Positions 48,133-58,439 of a DNA stretch of 64,000 bases are shown piece by piece. The stretch's first letter is position 1; every line of letters begins with the position of its first letter. The stretch is from Zingiber officinale (taxonomy: Eukaryota > Streptophyta > Magnoliopsida > Zingiberales > Zingiberaceae), in contig NC_056000.1 of NCBI RefSeq assembly GCF_018446385.1, forward strand, positions 80,114,688 to 80,178,687. The letters are read 5' to 3'. The position numbers were made by a program, and so were the translations under genes. A model generated the notes under the pieces. The model did not search any database. It was not told where the DNA came from and was given only the letters and a program-made list of their open reading frames with translations.

Positions 48133-48478
48133 AAGACTTCGCTTCACTTCTTATTTTAGAGTCGGTGTCTTTTTCTTCTACAACTTGAAGTAAAGCTTCT
48201 TTGATTTGTTGAGTTGAAGTACCATTGCTTTCATACTTTCAGTACGACTTTCCCATCGAGTGATTGACAATGACTTGAGAGTTAAACCTTTTATCGTCAC
48301 ATGATCTATCAAAATCTTCCATCTCTTTGTAGAATGAGAAAACATTGTATAAATCCATTTTACTACTCCAAAAAAGTCTTTCTCTTTTCTATAAGAATTT
48401 GCAATATTACAAAGTGTTAAATTCAAATAATGACAACCACATGGAGTGTATAATGCTCTAGGATTTATATCCACCAAC
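48133..48478 (-). pseudogene. hAT transposase pseudogene, unit 2, upstream part
   Basis: Reverse strand reads INPRALYTPCGCHYLNLTLC and SITRWESRTESMKAM. It continues the fragment at 45580-46481 once the solo LTR is excluded, and ends at the copia junction. Confidence 0.78.
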
Positions 48479-51400
48479 AATCCCACTGCAATGGTTGTTC
48501 TACCATCTACTATTGATGACCTTGCATGGTATCTAGATTCAGGTGCTACTGATCACCTTACTGTTGATCTTCACAATCTCCATCTGCACTCTCCATACCA
48601 AGGTACAGAAAAAATTATGATTGGAAATGGTAATACTATCCCAATCTCCAATAGTTCCAACATTATGTTATTAATAGTTCCAATCACTATACTTGTGTAA
48701 TATATTGCACGTGCTTACTATAACCAAAAATCTATTAAGTGTTGTTTGCTTTACGATGGATAATAACGTCTTCTTTGAATTTCATCCAACATTCTGTGTT
48801 ATTAAGGATCGGGTCATGAAGAAGGAACTTCTTCGTAGAACACTTGATGGGGGCTTATATCGACTAATCCAATCCGGGGAATTCAACACCAAACGAGCTA
48901 CTTTTCTTGGAGAGTGCTCCTCAATTACCACATGGCACCACCAACTTAGACATCCATCTTTAGCAGTAGTTTCTTTTATTATCTTTGCTTTTTAGTTACC
49001 AATCTAAGGAAATAAGATAGTTGCCTTTTGTGATGCTTGTCAATATGGGAAGGCTCATAAACAACCATTTCCAAATTCGTAATCTTGAACTACATGTCCT
49101 TTAAAATTAATACATTCAAATATTAAAAAGTCCATCACCAATTTTTTCTTCTAACAGATGCCAATATTTTGTGTATTTTGTGGATGATTATAGCCATTAT
49201 ACTTGGATTTATCCTCTCAAGCAAAAATCTGATATCTTATCAGTATTTATAAAATTTAAAGCATTTGTTGAGAACTAATTTGATAGGAAGATTAAATCCA
49301 TTCAAACTGACTAGGGTGGCGAATATTGCATTCTTGCTATTGTCATCGACTTACACCGAATTCATCATCACCTCTTGTACCCATACATGAGTGAACAAAA
49401 TGGAGTCGTTGAACGCAAGATCAGACATATTATAGAGATGGGTCTCGCCTTACTTTCTTATGCAACTATGCCACTCTATTACTAGGATGAGACATTTCTC
49501 ACTGTAACTTATCTAATCAATTGACTCCCAACTCATACGTTGCATCGCCGGTCACCTTTTGAAATCTTATTCCATTGACCTCCTGACTATGGTTTTCTTC
49601 ATACCTTTGGTTGTGGTTGTTATCCTCTGGCTCGACCTTACAATCATCACAAACTAGATTTCTGGTCTGTCAAGTGTGTGTTCCTTGGGTATAGTGATGC
49701 TCACAAAGAATATCAATGTCTTTATCCACCTATAGGTCGAATTTTTATCTCTCACCATATTCACTTTGATGAGACCTTGATTCCTTTTGATGCATCATAA
49801 TCCTTGATGCTCTCTAACTCTATGCCACTAGCACCAACTGCAATGCTTCCTTTATATCTCTTTATTTGGTCTTCTATTGCTCTAGAGGACTCTTCACCTC
49901 CACCTTCTGATCATTTGGTTGTTTCACCTCACTCTAGTTTAGACACTATTGATTTTCCATCCTTTACACCTCCATCTGTAGGATCCACCAATGGCCCTCT
50001 CAAAGCACCGGCTTGCTCCCTGCATCCTATAGTTACTCATGCCAAATCAAAAGTTGTTGCACTTATTGTCACTACGGAGGATTGTAAACCAACCTGCTTT
50101 ACCATTGCTAACAAAGACCCTGCCTGGTGAGATGCCATGACTTTTGAATTCAAAGCCCTCATTTAGAATGACACTTGGTCACTTGTTCCCCACACATCTA
50201 CTCAGAATATTGTTGGTTGCAAGTAAATTTTCAAACTTAAGGATCGATCTGATGGCCCCATCGAGCGTCACAAAGCTCATCTTTACACCAAAGGCTTTCA
50301 CCAATAGTCTGGTATTGACTATGTTGAGACTTTCAGTCTCGTCATTAAACCCACCACCTTACACATAGTTCTTGCTTTTGCTGTCACTCAAGGTTGGCCC
50401 ATCCATCAACTTGATATTAGTAATGTGTTTCTCCATGGGACTCTTCGTGAGGAGGTTTACATGTCTCAATCTCTTGGCTTCACACATCCCGACTTTCCTA
50501 ATCATGTATGCAAATTTCACAAGGTTATCTACGGTCTCAAATAGTCTCCTTGGGAATGGCATGCAACACTACGAGCATCTCTCCTCTCTTTGGGTTTTCA
50601 GGAATCCAGGTCCGATTTCTCACTATTCTTCTATGACTCAGCTCAGATCACTTCCTATCTGTTGGTTTATGTTGATGAAATTATATTCACAGTAATTCCT
50701 CCCCTTATATCTCTGCTATGCTTGCTCAACTATGTGAAAGGTTTCCTCTGTAAAACCTAGGCCAATTTCACTTTTTTCTCGACATTGAAGCTACTCGCAC
50801 CACTTAAGGGTTTTTTCTTTCTCAGTCTAAGTATGTAATAGATATTTTATCTTAAGCTCAAATGGACCATGACAAACCTTTACATGCCCCAATTATCTTT
50901 GGCTCCTCTCTCTCTTGACATAATGGTGATCCCTTGTCCAAGCCTCATATGTATCAAAGCATTATTGGTGCCCTACAGTACTGCACCATCACTCATCCTG
51001 AAAGTGCCTTTATGATTAATCGAGCCTATCAGTATATGTAGTCTCCTACTTTTTATTGGGCGACGGTCAAACGCATTCATTGGTATCTTTTGCACACTCC
51101 ATACCATGGCCTTCTAATTTGGCCATCTACGTCTCTTAATCTAACAGTGTTCTCCGATGGTGATTTGGCCGGCTATCCCGATGATTGTCGCTCGACAACC
51201 GGCTATTGCATCTTTCTTGGTGACAATCTCATGTCATGGAATTCCAAGAAACAACATCTTGTTGCTCAATCTAGTACTGAGTCTGAATACAGGTCCCTAG
51301 CTCATACTACTGTTGAACTCTTCTGGGTATAGTCACTTAATTGCTAATATGGTCTTTCATGAACGAACTAGACATATTGAAATTGATTTCGACTTTGTTC

Positions 51401-51553
51401 GTGAACGAGTCACTCGCAAGCTACTTCAGATATACTATATTTCTACCCAAGATCAGGTTGCTGATATCTTCACGAAGGACCTCTCCTCACATCGATTTGC
51501 TCTTCTCCTAGACAAGTTCATAGTGTATGCCTCCCTATTTCGCTTGAGAGAGG
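48479..51553 (+). pseudogene. Copia copy 3: Ty1-copia pol remnant
   Basis: Collinear with copy 2 from the hAT junction. It holds protease WYLDSGATDHLT (about 48527), the GAG-pre-integrase segment (48693-48995), broken integrase and RT, RNase H at 51090-51332, and the tail segment 51313-51594 (HIEIDFDFVRERVTRKLLQ, TQDQVADIFTKDLSSHRF), which is open here. It is much closer to copy 2 than to copy 1. Shared internal stops confirm one dead progenitor. Confidence 0.85.
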
Positions 51554-51820
51554 CGGTTAGAGATAATAATTCAATCCTCCAAGATCAATCATAATTGCAA
51601 TCAGATTAGGATAATCACATTTGCTCCACAAAATCAACTAAACATTAATATTTGATTGGATCTCCATAAATACATGATTTCACTCTAATTTTTAGCATAG
51701 TTTCCTAAATATTTGACTAGCATAACATTGTGTATAAATAAAGATGGTAACCTATACAATTGATATAGTGAATACATTGTGAAGTTCTTCTCCTCGCTCA
51801 TTGTTTGCTTTAACTTCAAC
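51554..51820 (+). repeat. 3' LTR remnant of copia copy 3
   Basis: Starts GGTTAGAGATAATAATTC after GAGAGAGGC; collinear with the other two. The right edge is approximate. Confidence 0.5.
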
Positions 51821-52823
51821 TAGTCAGAAATCTTCCTAGGATTCGAATATACACAACTCACAACCTAAACTTTAGGAAATCATCGATAAATTGATATAAA
51901 TTGAATGGGAACAACTTGTGCATGACCTGCATGAATTAGGATTTGTTGTCATCATTTCTTCCTCAAATTTCTGATTCAAGCCACAAATAGATACAATAGG
52001 ACTCAGATTAGGTTGAGTTAGGATAAGACATCAATTTCTGATAGTTTTTCGGTGGCAATCAATCAGAAATTGAAGAAGAGAGAAACCGATGGGAATGACA
52101 TGATGAGGCAGAAAAGAAAAAATTAAAAGGTATTAATTTTTTTTAGAAAATTAGGTGGGGCTGGAACCCCCTAACCCAAGACTAGCTCTGCCCCATGATC
52201 CCTCCCACCATTTAGGAAGAACGTCCGATCTCTAGCCAAAGGCAATGGGTCTAAATTTTCAATCTGACCTATCTTTTTTTGATACTTGAGAGAAAAAAAT
52301 CATATGAGATAGTACATATTAGTAAAAAAAAAAGCACGGCTTCAAGTTGCTCTATACAAGTTGTGGACATCCCTCATCAGAGGGCTAATAATGAGAGTCG
52401 TTGAAATTGTTGTTGTTAGAGGTGAACAATCAGTGCAAAACTGAACCGATTGAATTAAACAAACCAAAACTGATTAAATCAATTTTTTGGACAAATCGAA
52501 CCAACAAACTTTATCATCAAAACCGAACAAACTAAACTGATTTAAAATTAATTAATTTGGTCAGTTACTAAATTAACCAATCGATTGATTGATATTGAGT
52601 AGTTAAACATCAATCGAGTTTCAGAGTTATTGTCCAATTAAAATATATCAATAGTGAATAATCAGTTTAACCAAATTTAAAATCCAACTGAATAAAATAA
52701 AAAATTTGATATATTCTTTTAAAAATTGATATTTCAAATCAACTAAACCAATTCGTGAATGGGAATGATTTGAACAATTAATTTAATAAATTGATCTTTT
52801 ACTCACTCCTAATTGTAACTTTA
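51821..52823. other. AT-rich spacer, unit 3
   Basis: No gene seen. Near 52375 it lacks about 20 bases present in unit 2 (after CCCTCATC). Confidence 0.5.
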
Positions 52824-53746
52824 TGTAACGACTCGGCTCCTCGATCTCTTGGGTGGTCCAACTAGCGGTCCCTTGGGTGGCCCAACTAGCGGCTCATTTG
52901 GCGACCTCTTATGTCGTCGACCGACGACCCTCGGCTGTACTGTTACTCACTAGGTCTTCCCACACCTGGCCAGTGGATTTTTGCCTTCCCCAGGATTCGA
53001 GCTCTAGAGCTCTTAGATAAATACTAGAGTTTATGAATTAATTGATCTAGAGCTCGAATCCTAGGGAAGGCAAAAATCTACTGGCCAAGGGTGGGAAGAC
53101 CTAGTGAGTAACGACACGGCCGAGGGTCGACGACATAAGGGGTCTCCAAATGGGCCGCCAGTTAGGCCGCCCATGGGGTCGTCAAATGGGTCGCCAGTTG
53201 GGCCGCCTAAGGGGCCGGGTCGTTACAATAAAAAGGTGTCTTTTATTGTAACGTCACGGCTCCTCGGCCCCTTGGGCGGCCACACTAGCGGCTCAACTGG
53301 CGGCCCCTGATGGTCCCTTGGGCTGTCATAATGGCGGCCCAACTGGCGACCCCTTATGTCGTCATCCAACAACCCTCGACCGTGCCGTTACTCACAAGAA
53401 CTTCCCCCCCTGGCCAGTGAATTTTTGTCTTCCCCAGGATTCGAACTCTAAACCTCCAAGCTAAGTACTAGAGTTTATGAATCCTAGTAGTCAAGTGAGT
53501 GGTTACTTGGCTACTAGGATTCATAAACTCTAGTACTTATCCTGGAGGCCTAGAGTTCGAATCCTGGGGAAGACAAAAATCCACTGGCCAGGCGTGGGAA
53601 GAACTTGTGACTAACGACACACGGTCGAGGGTCGTCGGTTGACGACATAAGGGGTCGCCAGTTGGGTTGCCAATTAAGCCGCCCCAGGGATCACCAAATG
53701 AACCACCAGTTGAGCCACCCAAGGAGTCGAGGGCCAGGTCGTTACA
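52824..53746. mobile_element. Composite foldback element, unit 3
   Basis: Same two-foldback structure as in units 1 and 2. The target duplication CTTTA is perfect (52819-52823 and 53747-53751). Confidence 0.82.
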
Positions 53747-53751
53747 CTTTA

Positions 53752-54949
53752 AGTCGACGAGAAATAGAGCCATTTGTTAATAATGTGGCTCACTTCATGA
53801 ATTTGATTGGCATCAATTGTTGATCCGATACCGTTTGGATCGTCAGTTGGGCAAATGGTTTCAAGTATAGCAAGGTCTCCTTTTTAAAATAATAATTTTT
53901 TAAAAAAAAAATTATTGCTCGCCTTAAATATAGGGATACATGGGACTTGATAAATTGCACACGGCTATGTTTTATCTATAACTTTTTTTAAAAAATGTGT
54001 AAATAAATAAATTTTAAAAATAATGATTTTAATAATTTTTAAAATCTTTATAAATTTTCACTTAGTTAGCATTGATTAATTCAAATATCATTTTCTTTTA
54101 TTAAATGATTTTATGGTAAATCTTTATAATGTCGTATTAATTCAAATTTTATTTGATCCATGTTTTTTTCTAAATAAGTTTATTCTAAACTCCTTAACTA
54201 GGAATGTAAATGAACCAAATCGCTCATGAGCTATTTAACGCTTGATTCGATAAAAGCTCGTTTGAACTTATTTAATGAGGCTCGTTAAGATAAATAATCA
54301 GGCTCAAGTTTCACCATATTCGTCTCGTTAACTCATGAACATGTTTGTTAAGCTCATAAATCAATTTTTAAATAAAAAAATTATAATTTTGATATTGAAT
54401 TTATACATTTTACACTCTACTCATGAAATATATAGATAACTATATTAAATTTATTTATTAGAATAAAATAGTAAATTTTAATAAGAATATTATAATTTTC
54501 TCTAAATATATAATTTAGTTTTTAATGAATATTTAAATTTATAATTTATATTTTTTAAGTTCGTTTAGGCTTGATAAAAGCTCGAATAAGTTCGTGAGCT
54601 ATGAATATATTTATTAAATAAAACTCGAGCTCGGCTCAATTATAAATGAGCAAAACTCAAACATTCAAGAGTTCTGCTCGTCTCGATTTGATTACACCCC
54701 TATCCTTAACTTATTTTATCAAAAAAAAAGTTTATTCTTTCTAAACTCCTTAACTCATATCTCTATCTTAATTTTTTTAAAATAATAAACAAATTAGTTT
54801 TAAAATTATTGAATTTTTAATAATTTTTATGGTAAATCTTTATAACTTCCTTTAGCGTTGATTAATTCAAACGAAAATGATTCTTCTCCTTTCTATATAT
54901 TTTTTTTATCAAAATAATTTTACTCCAAATTATTCACGACAATCATATT
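53752..54949. other. AT-rich spacer before gypsy insertion, unit 3
   Basis: No gene seen. It ends with ATATT (54945-54949), the same target position as in unit 2. Confidence 0.6.
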
Positions 54950-56598
54950 TGATACGGTTGGCAATGGAGGGGCCCAAGAGGAAAGGATTAGAAAAGTCAA
55001 GGTCATATGGCGGTCAAAAGTCAAGAGGATGTGACAGTCAATAGTCAAGGCAACTTGGCGGTCGAATAGTCAAGCTGACGGGACAGTCAGAGTTGAGCAT
55101 AGGGGGTAGCCAAGGGCCAGACAGACTTGTTCATCGAAGGGGCAGAGCTGTAGGAGAACGAAGAGAGACAACAGGGGGAACACCAGGCACAGGTCGGGAT
55201 CGGCAGAGCTGTATAGAGGCAGCTCGGTCTGCAGGTCCACCATTCGAAAGCCCGGGAGTGCAAGTCACAAATCACAGGTCGGACGCGGCAGAGCTGTGTA
55301 GAGACGGTTTGGTCGGCAGGTCTGCGAGTCGAAGGATCGGAAGTGCAAGTTACGAATGATCTACAGACATGCGGTAGAGGGCCAGAAAATACAAAGCACA
55401 GAGGTAGGTCGGAAGCGGCAGAGCTGAGCAGAAGCAGCTCGATCTACAGACCTGCGGTAGAGGGCCAGGAAATACAAAGCACAGAGGTAGGTCGGGATCG
55501 GTAGAGCTGAGCAGAGAGCTGAGCAGAAGCAGTTCGATCTACAGATCTGCGGTAGAGGGCCAGGAAATACAAAGCACAGAGGTAGGTCGGAAGCGGCAGA
55601 ACCGGGCAGAGGCAGGTCGAGATCGGCAGAGCTGAGCAGAAGCAGTTCGATCTACAGACCTGCGGTAGAGGGCCAGGAAATACAAAGCACAGAGGTAGGT
55701 CGGAAGCGGCAGAACCGGGCAGAGGCAGGTCGAGATCGGCAGAGCTGAGCAGAAGCAGCTCGATCTACAGACCTGCAGTAGAGGGCCAGGGAATACAAAG
55801 CACAGAGGTAGGTCGGGATTGGCATAGCTGAGCAAAGAGCTGAGCAGAAGCAGTTCGATCTACAGGCCTGCGGTAGAGGGCCAGAAAATACAAAGCATAG
55901 AGGCAGGTCGGGATCGGCAGAGCTGAGCAGAGTCAGCCCGTCTGGCAGGTAACACTTAGAGGCTAGAGTCGATCAGAAGAGGCGAGGCCGGTGCAAGTCA
56001 CAATGGATCGGAGAAGCTAAGTAGTGCGGGTGCGGAGAATCTCAACGGTCCGTCGAGGATAATCATTACATTCCAATAGTGCGAGCGAAGGCGGAGGTTC
56101 CTAAAACGAAAAGATGCCCTCACAACCAGTAGCTGCCTGCCAGATGTCCATCACTACAAGACAAAACTTATGTGCGAAGGCGGAGGTCCCTAAATAGAAA
56201 GATGCTTTCACGACGAATGGCAGTACGACAGGTGTCCGGGACTAGAGGACAAAGCCCAGCGTCTAACGTTTTTTGACAGGAGGGCAGGTCCTAAGAGAGG
56301 AGGACGCATAAAAAGGGAGAGATCCCTCGTACGCAGGTACGCGCACACATTCCCTCGTCACTTTTTCCACAACTGTTTTTTCCTCTTCTTCTCTCTGCTC
56401 TTTTCGGGGGAAAAAGGACCTGACTTGAGCGTCGGAGGGCCTGATCCGGGGACTTTTTCCCTGGGTTTTAGTCTCTAACGTGAAGAGGGTCCTGTAGCAG
56501 CGTCAGCCACCCGTGGGAGCCGAATCACCTACGACTTTCCGTCAACGCCCAGTCCACCGCGACCAACCTCCGTCCGACCCAGCTTCCGGACGGGATCA
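54950..56598 (+). repeat. 5' LTR of gypsy copy 2 (1,649 bp)
   Basis: TGATACGG...GGGATCA. It contains six irregular GGGCCAG-AATACAAAGC units between 55370 and 55900, with spacing of about 80-112 bases. A TATA-like CATAAAAAGGG lies at 56307. It has the GGTCCTGTAGCAGCGTCAGCC segment missing from the 5' LTR of copy 1. Confidence 0.87.
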
Positions 56599-56602
56599 AA
56601 TT

Positions 56603-56620
56603 TGGCGCCGTTTGTGGGAA
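56603..56620 (+). other. Primer-binding site of gypsy copy 2
   Basis: TGGCGCCGTTTGTGGGAA, four bases after the LTR end, identical to copy 1. Confidence 0.6.
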
Positions 56621-56648
56621 ACACAAGAACCTGATCCGGAACGTGAAG

Positions 56649-58439
56649 ATGGAGGATTCTGGTCGAAGCTCCAGCAGGAGGATTAACGTTACCATGACCG
56701 CGGGGGAGTACGAGCTTTTCAAGGAGGTCAGAAAGCAGGCCACCTCCGAAAGACAAGGCACAGTTTCACGACCTTGCCTAGCCCCTGAGGCATCCAAAGA
56801 ACTGGCTCCCGCTTCCGACAGGAGCTCAAAGAGGAAGCAGCCGGAAGAACTCCCGCGTGCTTCATTTCGAGAGCCCCGCCACGATTATCATCGGTCCGGA
56901 CCTCGCGAGCGTAGTCCAAAGAAGGAGGAGCCGCGAGCTTCAGTGGCGGAAAGCTCTCTACACCCGCCTCGGGGTTCAGGAAAGGGGAAGGCTGTGATCC
57001 CGGCTGAAGATCTGCCTGAAGATCCTGACGATAAGGTACCCTTCTCTGCCCAGATCTTGAAAGAAAGCCTGCCGAGGGGTTACCGAGCTCCAAACATTGG
57101 AGAATATGATGGGAGTAAGGACCCAGAAGAGCATCTGCGAAAGTTCAAGAACGCGGCTATATTGTATCAATATAGCGATGCCGTCAAATGCCGAGTCTTC
57201 CTACACACCTTGTCCGGATCGGCGCAAAAGTGGTTCGATGGATTGCCCCCGGAATCCATCAGCCGCTTCATGGACTTCAAAACGGCCTTCTTGCGCCGTT
57301 TCGCCAGCAGCCGTAAGTACCAAAAAACCGACCACTGTCTTTTTGCTCTCAAGCAGGAGTCAACTGAGCCCCTGCGAAGCTACATCAATCGATTCAGTCA
57401 GGTGGCCAACGACGTCCCCTCTGCCACCTCTGAGATATTGATGAGCGCCTTCTCCCACGGGCTGCGAGAAGGGGAATTCTTCAGGGACCTTATCAAAAAC
57501 CCTGTCTGGAGTTTCGACGACATGGTGGAAAAGGCCTCTTGCTACATCAAGGTAGAAGAAGCTCAGGCTGCTAGAAGGAAGGCCGAGAAGACGGTGGCCC
57601 CTGGCAATCGACCTGAAAGGAGAGTGCCCCAGCCGGCTCAGCCCTTTCAGCGCGTCCAGCCCAGACCTGCCCCTCAGCCCGCTCAGGGGGCGTACTGCAC
57701 GTATCATCGGTCCCGTACGCACGATCTCAGCAACTGCTTCCAATTCGCTCGTGATTCTAGGCGGGCTGCTGAACAAGGCTTGCCACCCCCGGAGTTAGCG
57801 CCTCAAATACAAAGGATGGAAGAAGAGCGAGCCGCAACTGGACGCGCTCATCAGACCCAGCCCAATCTGGCCGGCCCCTCTAATCAGGCTGGTCCCCGGG
57901 AAGATCAAAGAGATGCCGGAGAGCTGGAAAGCCGGGGTAACGCCGCTGTGAGAGAGATCGGCATGATCTCAAGAGGGCCCACCGATAGGGACTCGGGCCG
58001 GGCTCGTAAATCACATAGCCGGCAACTATATGTAGGGGCTGTGGGATGCAGCTACGAGCAGGCATCTGGCCCTGTCCTTAGCTTCGGGCCCCAAGACTTG
58101 GAGGGTTTAGAACTGCCCCATGATGACGCTCTCATAATTAAAGCTGTCATCGCTAACATCCAAGTAGCTCGGGTCTTCGTGGATACAGGGAGCTCAGCCA
58201 ATATCCTGTTCAAAGCTGCGTTTGAGGAGATGCAAATCGACGCCGAGGAGCTCCAGCCCGTGACCACCTCTTTATACGGGTTCACAGGTAACGAGGTCAA
58301 ACCCATGGGCCAGATCAAGCTGGCCATCTCCTTAGGCACTGAGCCGCTGGTGCGCACTAGGAGGAGCACCTTTATCGTGGTAGATTCGCCTTCCTCCTAC
58401 AACGCCATCCTGGGGAGACCAGCTCTGCATGAGTTCTAG
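56649..58439 (+). CDS. gag-protease polyprotein of gypsy copy 2
   Basis: 596 codons from the first ATG. A charged N-terminal region is followed by the retrotransposon gag domain (residues about 135-310; GEYDGSKDPEEHLRKFKNAA, SGSAQKWFDGLPPESI). A zinc-knuckle-like CX2HX4HX4C (CTYHRSRTHDLSNC, near residue 349) has His in place of the second Cys, as seen in related plant elements. The aspartic protease has VDTGSSANILF with the catalytic Asp near residue 512. The frame stops at TAG 58437-58439 after ALHEF and continues in the same frame as RT. Copy 1 has a sense CGG here, so the stop is probably a mutation, although readthrough was considered. Gag forms the particle and protease matures it. Confidence 0.85.
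   Translation: MEDSGRSSSRRINVTMTAGEYELFKEVRKQATSERQGTVSRPCLAPEASKELAPASDRSSKRKQPEELPRASFREPRHDYHRSGPRERSPKKEEPRASVAESSLHPPRGSGKGKAVIPAEDLPEDPDDKVPFSAQILKESLPRGYRAPNIGEYDGSKDPEEHLRKFKNAAILYQYSDAVKCRVFLHTLSGSAQKWFDGLPPESISRFMDFKTAFLRRFASSRKYQKTDHCLFALKQESTEPLRSYINRFSQVANDVPSATSEILMSAFSHGLREGEFFRDLIKNPVWSFDDMVEKASCYIKVEEAQAARRKAEKTVAPGNRPERRVPQPAQPFQRVQPRPAPQPAQGAYCTYHRSRTHDLSNCFQFARDSRRAAEQGLPPPELAPQIQRMEEERAATGRAHQTQPNLAGPSNQAGPREDQRDAGELESRGNAAVREIGMISRGPTDRDSGRARKSHSRQLYVGAVGCSYEQASGPVLSFGPQDLEGLELPHDDALIIKAVIANIQVARVFVDTGSSANILFKAAFEEMQIDAEELQPVTTSLYGFTGNEVKPMGQIKLAISLGTEPLVRTRRSTFIVVDSPSSYNAILGRPALHEF

Larger units (their letters stand above)
20686..48937 (+). repeat. Tandem unit 2 (28.3 kb, 14.4 kb without insertions)
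   Basis: Subtracting the gypsy element with its target repeat (12,181 bp) and the solo LTR with its target repeat (1,656 bp) leaves 14,415 bp, against 14,396 bp for unit 1. Unit 3 begins at 48938. Confidence 0.85.

Noticed and set aside
47450..48193. 247-codon frame rich in Leu-Asp-Phe and Trp-Thr repeats
   Set aside because: Produced by tandem repeats in the solo LTR; its end crosses the LTR boundary into the hAT pseudogene.
58437..58439. Programmed stop-codon readthrough between gag-protease and RT
   Set aside because: The context after TAG (GCGGCT) is not a known readthrough context, and copy 1 has a sense codon; a mutation is simpler.
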